Shown here in pieces: positions 42,426 through 49,308 of a stretch of DNA of 64,000 bases. Both the position numbers and the translations under genes were made by a program. Each line of letters begins with the position of its first letter. Position 1 is the stretch's first letter. The DNA lies in assembly GCF_900143015.1 (NCBI RefSeq), contig NZ_FSRT01000001.1, forward strand, positions 372,001-436,000, in the 5' to 3' direction. The notes under the pieces were generated by a model. That model was not told the DNA's origin, ran no database searches, and worked only from the letters and a program-made list of their open reading frames with translations. The stretch comes from Fibrobacter sp. UWB11 (GTDB lineage: Bacteria > Fibrobacterota > Fibrobacteria > Fibrobacterales > Fibrobacteraceae).

Positions 42426-43163
42426 TTACTTCTTCTTGGCTGCCTTCTGCTGAGCGACGAGAGCTGCGACGCTGAATGTGAGAACATTCTTGTCGACCTG
42501 GCTTTCAGTACGGAAGCTCTTGAGCGGAAGTGCGATACCATGAGAAGAAAGCGTGCCCATGAAGGATGCGTTTGCATGGCTTGCAATGGTACGGACGTTG
42601 ATAAAGCCCTTGTTCTTGCTGAAGGTCAGCTTAAAGGTCTTCTTGGACGCATCGTATTCGGCGACCATGGTCTTGTTTTCCTTGGTATTCAGAGCATTCT
42701 TGGTGTTGTGGTCAAAAATGATGGTACCACGGGTATCAATGGAAAGCATGGTCTTGTTGCCCACAGCGTTACGGCATGCGAGAGTCGTCCATTCGCCTTT
42801 CTTCTTTGCACCCTTTGCAGTGAAGACATACTTGTTGCCTTCCTTGACGAGAGTGTATGCACCAGTTGCAACCGGAAGACCGATAGCATTGAATGCGCCC
42901 TTGAAGTAAAGGAATTTGGACTTGGAGCCGATGATTCCGTTAATGAAACGGAAAGAAGTTGACTTCGGGGTCTTGATCGGCGTGATTGCAACGCGCTTGC
43001 CGACCGGGTCGACTTCGACGTCTACATAAGGACCAACATCGACTGTACGGCCGTCATCCGTCTTAGTCTGAGTGGCGAGCTTGTCGAGCTTGAGAGCCTT
43101 GACTGCTTCTTCCGGGAATCTGATGAAACCACGGACATCCATTTTTACGATTACGTTTTCCAT
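42426..43163 (-). CDS. Duplicated AbrB-like protein of unknown function
   Basis: 245 residues without signal peptide. Two halves are related. VKMDVRGFIRFPEEAVKALKL in the first and LSIDTRGTIIFDHNTKNAL in the second both resemble the swapped-hairpin start of AbrB/SpoVT DNA-binding domains (xIDxxGRIxIPxxxRxAL). Later, AITPIKTPKSTSFRFING aligns with KLTFSKNKGFINVRTIA, and FKGAFNAIGLPV with MGTLSSHGIALPL. The C-terminus is Lys-rich. A sigma70-type promoter with a palindrome in its spacer lies upstream, and AGAGG precedes the ATG. Codon use (AAG, AAC, GGC) suggests high expression. DNA binding is inferred. Confidence 0.55.
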   Translation of the reverse strand: MENVIVKMDVRGFIRFPEEAVKALKLDKLATQTKTDDGRTVDVGPYVDVEVDPVGKRVAITPIKTPKSTSFRFINGIIGSKSKFLYFKGAFNAIGLPVATGAYTLVKEGNKYVFTAKGAKKKGEWTTLACRNAVGNKTMLSIDTRGTIIFDHNTKNALNTKENKTMVAEYDASKKTFKLTFSKNKGFINVRTIASHANASFMGTLSSHGIALPLKSFRTESQVDKNVLTFSVAALVAQQKAAKKK

Positions 43164-43194
43164 TTACACCTCTTTTGTTTGTTTGATTGACGAT

Positions 43195-43223
43195 AAAATA
43201 ACAATTTATTGTCCAAATGTCAA
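43195..43223 (-). promoter_or_regulatory. Sigma70-type promoter with operator-like palindrome
   Basis: On the minus strand, TTGACA (43218-43223) and TATTTT (43195-43200) are 17 bp apart. The spacer holds the palindrome ACAAT-AA-ATTGT, a plausible operator. It is about 35 bp upstream of ATG 43163. Confidence 0.65.
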
Positions 43224-43346
43224 AGATTCTCACAAAAAAAGCATGTACAAAGGATAAAAATAGCTTTTTCGTAACCAATAACATTTGTTGTATAAAAAAT
43301 AATAATAAAAATGTAAAATGTTGCAACAAATGAAAAAAAATTTTCT

Positions 43347-44123
43347 TTATTTGCGTAATATCACGTTTGAAATGCTTTCTGATAGGGTTTCCGTGGCGCG
43401 AACGGCCTCTTTGGCGCTTTTTAATAGGCTTTTGACTGTATTTGTTCGTTCTTTAAATCGGGCTCTATCCGAGAGAATTACTACGTTTTGTGCGTCAGAA
43501 ATATCGTTTACATGGATTTCTACGTTAGCTCGGATGAGAAATTTAGGGTAAAGAATACGGTATTTATCAGAAATCGCAACGGCAATACTCAACACTGGGT
43601 CGATGAGAAGAGTTGTTTCGGTACTTTTGACGAATTTAGATGCCAAAATGGCGCCTGTGCCACGCCCTGCAACGACTTTGGGAGCTTTGCCGTTTATTTG
43701 AGAGGCGCATTCGTAAATCATTTGAGCGTCGGATTCAAAAGTCTCTTGTGACGGAGTGCCTTTGTTTTCACCGCTTCCGCGGTAGTTGAACGTGGCTGCT
43801 GCGAATCCCGGTAGGCTGTCGAGTTCGGCGAGGAACTGGGCGGCGTCTTCGTCGGCATCGGGGTAGTAGAGGAAAACGTTATTCTGTTCGTTTCCAACAA
43901 CAAAACCTTCAAGAACCGTGCCGTCGTCAAGAGTGCAATTGATATTCTTTGCCTTATCTGCAATGGCGGTACGTGCTTCGTTATGTGTAATGGCGCGGGG
44001 GAAGGCGTTACGGCGCTCGGTTAGTGCAAGGTAAAATACCATGCTGATATATATAAGGAGAAGAATTCCTGCGTAACGTAAAATGCGGCTGAGTGTTCCC
44101 AATGCGAATTCTTTTATTTTCAT
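43347..44123 (-). CDS. Membrane-anchored alpha/beta-hydrolase-like protein, nucleophile Ser replaced by Gly
   Basis: 258 residues. One N-terminal membrane helix (about 15-36) is followed by an extracytoplasmic alpha/beta-hydrolase-like domain: DDGTVLEGFVVGNEQ, FNYRGSGENKGTPSQETF (oxyanion-side loop), and the elbow VAGRGTGAI. Gly155 stands where GxSxG hydrolases have serine. A possible acid is in LIDPVL; a late histidine is in VEIHVND. The DNA codon is GGC. As in the protein at 37020, the catalytic residue is missing, so I do not call it an active hydrolase. It is monocistronic, with heptamers right behind its start codon. Confidence 0.65.
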   Translation of the reverse strand: MKIKEFALGTLSRILRYAGILLLIYISMVFYLALTERRNAFPRAITHNEARTAIADKAKNINCTLDDGTVLEGFVVGNEQNNVFLYYPDADEDAAQFLAELDSLPGFAAATFNYRGSGENKGTPSQETFESDAQMIYECASQINGKAPKVVAGRGTGAILASKFVKSTETTLLIDPVLSIAVAISDKYRILYPKFLIRANVEIHVNDISDAQNVVILSDRARFKERTNTVKSLLKSAKEAVRATETLSESISNVILRK

Positions 44124-44453
44124 GGATTAGTTAATAGTTGATAATTATTGTTTGAGTGTGAATTTAGAAAAGATTGTGGTAGAAGAATTAAGAAGTTGGA
44201 ATTAGGAGTTGGGAATTTGTGATTGCCGTCATGTCTCGTTGCGCTCGACATGACGAAAATTGAGAACGCACAAACACGTAAAACAAAAACGCTCATAGAC
44301 TTACAACGAGCAAACGAATAAGCCGAGAGAAGTGAAAGTGGAAGGAGTGGGCCAAAATACACAAACACGCAAGGCGAGAGATGCAGGGGTGCTTGCACCC
44401 CTATATCCGAGCCGAAGTGTTTGGCGTTATGGCCCGATGGGCCTATAATAGCA

Positions 44454-44515
44454 CAAATGCGTAGGACGAGAGTCGCGGCCAAGCTTGCTTGGACATGACC
44501 GAGACCAGCATTTGG
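44454..44515. repeat. 62-bp dispersed repeat, copy 2
   Basis: Partner of 6801-6862, in the same orientation; three mismatches, all within positions 13-18 of the repeat. Confidence 0.9.
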
Positions 44516-44645
44516 CGTTATACGGCCGTAGGCCTATAACGCAAAAGGACTTCCGGTGGAGTACAACCGGAAGTCCGAGGGATGGGATTGGGTGTTCCTT
44601 TAAATTAAGCAATTTTTTTTGAAAGCGTATCACTTCAAAAACAAA

Positions 44646-44664
44646 AAGTGTTCTCGAAGTGTTC
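44646..44664 (+). promoter_or_regulatory. Two AAGTGTTC direct repeats spaced 11 bp, candidate operator
   Basis: AAGTGTTC at 44646 and 44657, one helical turn apart, with a third GTGTTC at 44722. All lie upstream of the TIGR02147 regulator and close to its promoter box at 44748. Confidence 0.45.
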
Positions 44665-44747
44665 TTTTTTGTCGAATTTAGAAAAGAATAGGGCTTTTTT
44701 ACAGGATATTTTCAAAAACAGGTGTTCCCAAAAATCTCAAAAAAAAT

Positions 44748-44755
44748 TAGATTTC
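44748..44755 (+). promoter_or_regulatory. Candidate box TAGATTTC for the TIGR02147 gene
   Basis: TAnnTTT box 14 bp before ATG 44762; no ribosome-binding site intervenes. Confidence 0.45.
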
Positions 44756-44761
44756 CTTTTG

Positions 44762-45631
44762 ATGAACGTATATGCCTACTACAATTATCGAAAGTACCTT
44801 CAGGACTACTACGAGTACCGTAAGTCCGTGCAGAGGTATTTCTCGTACCGGTCTTTTGCAAAGAAGGCTGGGTATTCCTCGTCCGGTCTTTACCTGGATT
44901 TGATTCGTGGTCGAAAGTCTCTCACACAACAAATGATCCCGAAGTTTATCGAAGCTCTCGGGCTTAACGAAAGAGAGGGACGTTACTTTGCTTTGATGGT
45001 GGACTTTACGCATGCTACGACGGCGTCTTCGAAGCAGCAGATCTTCGATCAGATGTCCGCGCTCTTGCCGCGTACCATCAAGAACTTGACCAAGAACCAG
45101 CAGGAATACTACAGTAAGTGGTATTATGTTGTAGCGCGCGAAGCTCTTGCCGTATTAAAGATTAACGACAAGAACATCCAGGAACTTGCGCTTTTCTTGA
45201 ACCCGAAAATTTCTCTCCCGCAGGCAAAACAGACTATCCAGCTCCTTCTCAATTTGGGACTTATCGAGCTCGGCGAAGATGGATTCTACCATTCCGTAAA
45301 CAAGGCAATTACGAATGGCAGTGAAATCGCCCCGCTTTTCGTTCATCAGTTCCAAAAGCAGATGATTGATTTGGGAAAAGATGCGCTAGATCACTACAGT
45401 ACGGAACGTAGAAATGTATCTTGTATGACGATGAGTGTCTCGGCGCAGGGCTTGGAACGAATCATCAGCAAGATTGATTTGTTCCGCAAGGAGATTGTGG
45501 ATATCGTTCGCTCTGATGAGGGCGAATCTATGGTCTGCGAATTGAACATCCAGTTCTTCCCGCTGAGCAAGGAAAAGGTGGCTCTGCCTCCGGAAGCGGA
45601 CGTAGAGGAGGGTGTCGATGAAATTGATTAA
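44762..45631 (+). CDS. TIGR02147-family (DUF4423) putative regulator
   Basis: 289 residues from ATG 44762 (MNVYAYYNYRKYLQDYYEYR). The family is abundant in Fibrobacter and Bdellovibrio. The N-terminal 85 residues hold a helix-turn-helix: FSYRSFAKKAGYSSSGLYLD then RGRKSLTQQMIPKFIEALGL. A long DUF4423 region follows (YSKWYYVVAREALAVL, LLNLGLIELGEDGFYHSV). The C-terminus ends MVCELNIQFFPLS. It probably controls its own operon. An upstream in-frame ATG at 44648 would translate through the promoter box and is rejected. Its stop lies inside the next gene (14-bp overlap), so it is translationally coupled to the lipoprotein. Confidence 0.88.
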   Translation: MNVYAYYNYRKYLQDYYEYRKSVQRYFSYRSFAKKAGYSSSGLYLDLIRGRKSLTQQMIPKFIEALGLNEREGRYFALMVDFTHATTASSKQQIFDQMSALLPRTIKNLTKNQQEYYSKWYYVVAREALAVLKINDKNIQELALFLNPKISLPQAKQTIQLLLNLGLIELGEDGFYHSVNKAITNGSEIAPLFVHQFQKQMIDLGKDALDHYSTERRNVSCMTMSVSAQGLERIISKIDLFRKEIVDIVRSDEGESMVCELNIQFFPLSKEKVALPPEADVEEGVDEID

Positions 45632-47075
45632 GTCATACATTGGACTGCTTGCGGCGGTTTGTGCTGGCATGCTTGCTTGCACAAGCGATAACAGCGGTGT
45701 TGCTGGTACCGTAACGGATACGGGCAATACGATTGCACTTGGTGGTGTGGTAACTCGTACTGATGGTTCGCGCGCTGTTGCTGCCATGGTTCGCGTTGCT
45801 CGTGAACCTGCTGTTGGTGATTCTCTTGTAGAAGCGGAATATATTGAAACGGTTACGGACTCGCAGGGCGTGTTCTCGTTTGATTCTGTGTTCGCCGATA
45901 CATTCCAGTTGGCTGTTGTTGATGCTGAATACAAGGAAATTTCGTATAAGCCTCGTGCAACGAAAAATTCTGGCAAGCCGGATAGCATTCAGCTTGAAAA
46001 GGCTGCTGTGTTCAGTAGTGTTCTCTACTACGAAGATATGGACGAACCGTCAATGGCGGTCGGGTCTCACTTTAAGGTCTATATGCCGGGAACACCGTTC
46101 TCGCAGAGCGTGTTTGCCGGGGATTCTTTCTCGATGCTCATTCCTGCTGGTGAATGGTGGCTTGGGTTCTGCCCGGGCGATCCGCAGATTGTAGCTCGCC
46201 TTGCTGATTCTGGTGTTGCCGATTCGTTAATTTATCGTACATGGAACATTGACGGCGAAGTCAAGTCTGGCGATACAATTTCGAAGGGGCCGTTTATCTG
46301 GAGTCCGACGATGGAAGTCGATTCCTTGATAAAACTTGAAGAACAGAAGAAGAAAGAAAAGAAGCCGGCCTACTTGTCGGGCGTCGTGATGTGCAAAAAA
46401 GATAGTCTGTGCTCGAATGTTCAGGTGCAGATGATTACAGACCTTTACGGCTTTGAATTTGTCGAAGGTGATTCCACTCGCTTTGTAATGCAGACTGTAA
46501 CGGATGAATCTGGCCGTTGGTTCTTGCAGGTTCCGAAGTCTGTTCCGTATGACAGTCTCCGCATGGAATATCGTTTGCTTGATAACGAAGGCAAAGTAGC
46601 TTTGGCAGGGCTTAGCCGCTATGTGCATGCTTCAGAACTCAAGGATTTGGAGGATACTCTTTTGGTGGATACTGTCGAACTTACCAAGGCTTCTGTTTTG
46701 GTGAGCGGCGTGATGCTTGCTGTCAATGCTATGGTAGATTCGACTCAGTCCAAAGAAAATCAACCTGACCAGAATTCGATTCAGTCTGATAACTGCAAAG
46801 TGAATAGTGTGAATAGCGTGGTTGTGGGTCTTAAGGGCACGTCCCATTTTGTGAGAGATGTGACTTGCAATATGTTTAAGATCGATAATCTTCCGGCCGG
46901 TGGCCATGACTTGGTCCTTTACTCGGGTGATCCTAAGGTTGTCAAGACGCTTAGGGATGCAAAACTCGATTTGGATTCTATCGTGACGATTACACATGTG
47001 CAGTTGCCCAAGGGTGATACGCTTGATCAGCAATGGATGACGTTTGAGCCGCCTACTTTAAAAACTGAGAAATAA
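45618..47075 (+). CDS. Lipoprotein with carboxypeptidase-regulatory-like beta domains
   Basis: 485 residues; MKLIKSYIGLLAAVCAGMLAC with lipobox MLAC. ATG 45618 has GGAGGG just upstream, inside the regulator gene. The domain at about 35-120 (GGVVTRTDGSRAVAAMVRV ... DSQGVFSFDSVFADTFQLAV) has the transthyretin-like fold of carboxypeptidase regulatory domains. A second such region begins near 250 (YLSGVVMCKKDSLCSNVQV) and a third near 360. It likely binds or scaffolds at the outer membrane. Pairing with a TIGR02147 regulator recurs in Fibrobacter genomes, from memory of the family. A 12-bp-arm hairpin overlaps its stop. Confidence 0.8.
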   Translation: MKLIKSYIGLLAAVCAGMLACTSDNSGVAGTVTDTGNTIALGGVVTRTDGSRAVAAMVRVAREPAVGDSLVEAEYIETVTDSQGVFSFDSVFADTFQLAVVDAEYKEISYKPRATKNSGKPDSIQLEKAAVFSSVLYYEDMDEPSMAVGSHFKVYMPGTPFSQSVFAGDSFSMLIPAGEWWLGFCPGDPQIVARLADSGVADSLIYRTWNIDGEVKSGDTISKGPFIWSPTMEVDSLIKLEEQKKKEKKPAYLSGVVMCKKDSLCSNVQVQMITDLYGFEFVEGDSTRFVMQTVTDESGRWFLQVPKSVPYDSLRMEYRLLDNEGKVALAGLSRYVHASELKDLEDTLLVDTVELTKASVLVSGVMLAVNAMVDSTQSKENQPDQNSIQSDNCKVNSVNSVVVGLKGTSHFVRDVTCNMFKIDNLPAGGHDLVLYSGDPKVVKTLRDAKLDLDSIVTITHVQLPKGDTLDQQWMTFEPPTLKTEK

Positions 47076-47109
47076 TTTTCAAAAACCCCTTGCAAGATTG
47101 AAAATTATT
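47071..47109 (+). terminator. AT-rich hairpin overlapping the lipoprotein stop
   Basis: AATAATTTTCAA / TTGAAAATTATT, perfect 12-bp arms, followed by TTTCT. The TAA stop is inside the left arm. Confidence 0.65.
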
Positions 47110-47112
47110 TTC

Positions 47113-47120
47113 TAAAATTG
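47113..47120 (+). promoter_or_regulatory. Candidate box TAAAATTG for the tRNA gene
   Basis: TAnnTT-G box 12 bp before the mature 5' end of the tRNA. Confidence 0.4.
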
Positions 47121-47131
47121 GTGCGCACTGA

Positions 47132-47202
47132 TGAGCTATGGTGTAACGGTAGCACAACAGATTCTGACTCTGTTTGTCTAGGTTCGAATCCTGGTAGCTC
47201 AA
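47132..47202 (+). tRNA. tRNA-Gln (anticodon CTG)
   Basis: Cloverleaf with acceptor TGAGCTA / TAGCTCA, a D-arm GTGTAACGGTAGCAC, anticodon stem ACAGA/TCTGT with loop TTCTGAC (anticodon CUG, glutamine), and T-arm around TTCGAAT. CCA is not encoded. It is followed by its own terminator. Confidence 0.95.
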
Positions 47203-47208
47203 CGAAAG

Positions 47209-47245
47209 ACTCTTTGCTCTTACTCCTGAGCAGAGAGTTTTTTAT
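47209..47245 (+). terminator. Terminator of tRNA-Gln
   Basis: ACTCTTTGCTC / GAGCAGAGAGT arms followed by T-rich sequence. Confidence 0.85.
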
Positions 47246-47250
47246 TTTTT

Positions 47251-47370
47251 TAGGTTAATAGGTGTTAGGGTTTAGGTGTTAGGTTGGAATTTGCGGCTAC
47301 GCCGTTTGTTATAGACGTGCGGAGCACGTGATATTATTCCTATATCCTGTAACCTATAACCTAATACCTA
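47251..47370. repeat. Inverted pair of heptamer arrays upstream of the methyltransferase gene
   Basis: Left arm TAGGTTA, ATAGGTG, TTAGGGT, TTAGGTG (47251-47278). Right arm TAACCTA, TAACCTA, ATACCTA (47350-47370). An ACGTGCGGAGCACGT hairpin lies between. The right arm runs directly into the TATATTTG box. Confidence 0.8.
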
Positions 47371-47376
47371 TATTTG
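47369..47376 (+). promoter_or_regulatory. Candidate -7 box TATATTTG for the m5C methyltransferase operon
   Basis: Exact TAnnTTTG starting 12 bp before ATG 47381; predicts a leaderless transcript. Confidence 0.55.
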
Positions 47377-47380
47377 AGCT

Positions 47381-48142
47381 ATGGAATTTTTTGACTACTT
47401 TGAACAGCTTTACGCCGATCGTTGGCCTGCGCTTTTGGAATCGTTGAAAGGCGAGGGGTGTGCTACGAAACTCCAGTTTGCAGATTCCTTGGAACCGTAT
47501 TTTTTGGACGAGGCTTCGGTCTTTGCGGCTAATGCGCTTGGTGTTGAGCCTGGAATGGACGTGCTCGACATGTGTGCGGCGCCGGGTGGAAAATCGCTTG
47601 TGATTGCATCGATGCTTAAAGGTGAAGGCTCGCTCCAGTGCAACGACCGTTCGCCGGATAGGCGACTCCGCTTGCAGCATGTTTTGGAAAATTCCTTGCC
47701 GGAGTCGTGGCGTTCGATTATCAATGTCACGGGCTATGACGGCGTGAAATTTGGCATGCACAAGAAGGAGTGCTATGACCGCATTTTGCTCGATGCTCCG
47801 TGTTCATCGGACAGGCATGTGCTCAATTCTCCGTCGCATCTTGAAGTTTGGTCTGTGAAACGCGTAAAGCGTTTGTCCGTGGAGCAGGGGTCGCTTTTGG
47901 CGTCGGCAGTGGATGCGCTTCGACCGGGTGGTGAGCTTGTTTATGGAACTTGCGCTCTTTCGCCCCTCGAAAATGATGCCGTGGTTGCAAAGATATTGAA
48001 AAAACGCAAGATGATGGAATTTGTTCGTATTGAAGACCTGCCGGATGGTGCGGATCGTACTGAACTTGGGGTGCATATTTTGCCGGATAAGGCTCATGGT
48101 TGCGGCCCCATCTATTGTGCGAAGATGAGGAAAATAGTTTAA
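47381..48142 (+). CDS. RNA (cytosine-5)-methyltransferase, RsmB/NSUN family
   Basis: 253 residues, catalytic domain only with a short N-terminal extension and no NusB domain. SAM-binding motif I is DMCAAPGGK; motif IV with the first catalytic cysteine is LDAPCSSDRH; motif VI with the second is YGTCALSPLEND. This double-Cys arrangement marks RNA m5C methyltransferases; the compact form resembles NSUN4-like proteins, so the target is probably rRNA but cannot be fixed. It is first in a four-gene plus-strand unit with trxA, hisF and tldD. Confidence 0.9.
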   Translation: MEFFDYFEQLYADRWPALLESLKGEGCATKLQFADSLEPYFLDEASVFAANALGVEPGMDVLDMCAAPGGKSLVIASMLKGEGSLQCNDRSPDRRLRLQHVLENSLPESWRSIINVTGYDGVKFGMHKKECYDRILLDAPCSSDRHVLNSPSHLEVWSVKRVKRLSVEQGSLLASAVDALRPGGELVYGTCALSPLENDAVVAKILKKRKMMEFVRIEDLPDGADRTELGVHILPDKAHGCGPIYCAKMRKIV

Positions 48143-48149
48143 TAATTGC

Positions 48150-48157
48150 TATATTTC
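48150..48157 (+). promoter_or_regulatory. Candidate box TATATTTC for trxA
   Basis: TAnnTTT box 32 bp before the trxA ATG, followed by TAGGAG as ribosome-binding site. Confidence 0.45.
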
Positions 48158-48181
48158 CTACCGGTAAATAGGAGATTTTTT

Positions 48182-48505
48182 ATGGCAGCTTTAAATCTTA
48201 CTGCAGAATCTTTTGACAAGGTTATTTCTTCGGGTCAGCTTGTGCTCGTTGATTTTTGGGCTACTTGGTGCCGTCCGTGCATGATGATGGGCCCTGTGGT
48301 CGAGGAACTTTCTAACGAGTTTGACGGTCGCGCCATTATTGCAAAGATCAATGTCGATGACGAAGGTGTTTCTGACATTTGCGCTCGCTTTGGCATCACG
48401 AACATCCCGAACATGAAGTTGTTTAAAAACGGGGTCGAAGTGGGTAACGTCGTTGGCGCAGTACCGAAGGCTACTCTCAAGAACGCCATCGAAAAGAACC
48501 TTTAA
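48182..48505 (+). CDS. trxA: Thioredoxin
   Basis: Cytosolic disulfide reductase of 107 residues, normal thioredoxin size: LVDFWATWC, then active site WCRPC, the cis-proline region FGITNIPNMKLFKNG, and a final helix ending AIEKNL. The dipeptide between the cysteines is Arg-Pro instead of the canonical Gly-Pro, which may shift the redox potential. ATG 48182 follows TAGGAG. It may be transcribed both from its own box and from the upstream methyltransferase gene. Confidence 0.94.
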   Translation: MAALNLTAESFDKVISSGQLVLVDFWATWCRPCMMMGPVVEELSNEFDGRAIIAKINVDDEGVSDICARFGITNIPNMKLFKNGVEVGNVVGAVPKATLKNAIEKNL

Positions 48506-48515
48506 TCACTAGATC

Positions 48516-49307
48516 ATGCTCACTAAACGTTTAATTGTTTGCTTGGATGTTCGTAACCGCAAGGTCACGAAGGGTGTAAAGTTTAAGGGTAATATCGACA
48601 TTGGCGATCCCGTAGAAATGGGAGCTCGTTATAGTGACGATGGTGTTGATGAACTTGTCTTTTACGATATTACGGCAAGTGCAGAAAATCGCCCGTGCGA
48701 CATGGAAATGATTCGCCAGATTGCAAAGCGTGTGTTTATCCCGTTTGCTGTGGGTGGCGGTATCCGTAACTTGGACGACATGCATGAGGCTCTTCTCGCT
48801 GGTGCAGAAAAGGTGAGCGTGAACAGTCTTGCTGTGTTGCATCCGGAAATTATAGCCGAAGGCGCAAAGGCCTTTGGACGCCAGTGCATTGTGCTTGGCA
48901 TGGATGCGAAGTTCGTGGGCGTTTCGGACAAGATTCCGAGCGGTTACGAAGTGTTTATTCGCGGTGGCCGCCAAGCGATGGGCATTGACGCACTGCAGTG
49001 GGCAAAGCGAGCCGAGGAACTCGGTGTGGGTGAAATTTGTTTGAACTCCATTGATACCGATGGCGTCAAGAACGGTTACGAACTCACGATTACCGACATG
49101 ATTGCAAAGGCGGTGCAGGTGCCCGTGATTGCAAGCGGTGGCGCCGGAACTCCGGACCACATTGTGGACTTGTTCCGCAAGACGAGTGCTGATGCGGCTC
49201 TCGTTGCATCGATGGTGCATTTTGGCGATTATACGGTGCCGGGAATCAAGAGTGAAATGCTTGCTGCTGGAATCCCTGTGCGCAAGAAGATGAACGGCGA
49301 GGTTTAA
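48516..49307 (+). CDS. hisF: Imidazole glycerol phosphate synthase cyclase subunit
   Basis: Cyclase half of IGP synthase in histidine and purine-linked AICAR production; 263 residues of (beta/alpha)8 barrel. It begins LTKRLIVCLDVRNRKVTKG, with the catalytic Asp in CLDV, and has DITASAENR, PFAVGGGIRNLDD, VSVNSLA, IASGGAGTPDH and ALVASMVHFG. HisH is not in the window. It is 10 bp after trxA, and hisC-hisN are 7 kb away, so the his genes are dispersed here. Confidence 0.96.
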   Translation: MLTKRLIVCLDVRNRKVTKGVKFKGNIDIGDPVEMGARYSDDGVDELVFYDITASAENRPCDMEMIRQIAKRVFIPFAVGGGIRNLDDMHEALLAGAEKVSVNSLAVLHPEIIAEGAKAFGRQCIVLGMDAKFVGVSDKIPSGYEVFIRGGRQAMGIDALQWAKRAEELGVGEICLNSIDTDGVKNGYELTITDMIAKAVQVPVIASGGAGTPDHIVDLFRKTSADAALVASMVHFGDYTVPGIKSEMLAAGIPVRKKMNGEV

Positions 49308-49308
49308 C

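Larger units (their letters stand above)
44124..44761. other. 638-bp repeat-filled intergenic region
   Basis: No gene is supported. Contents in order: heptamers TTAGTTA, ATAGTTG, ATAATTA (44127-44147); a second heptad series GAATTAA, GAAGTTG, GAATTAG, GAGTTGG, GAATTTG (44185-44219); CGTCATGTC/GACATGACG arms (44227-44255); AGGGGTGC-type hairpin near 44390; two copies of TTTGGCGTTAT...GGCCTATAA (from about 44420 and 44511) around the 62-bp repeat; GGACTTCCGGT/ACCGGAAGTCC arms (44547-44576); then the AAGTGTTC direct repeats and the promoter box of the next gene. Confidence 0.7.

Noticed and set aside
44648-44761. Upstream start of the TIGR02147 gene at 44648
   Set aside because: It would translate the direct repeats and the promoter box; family N-termini start at the YYNYRKYL block.
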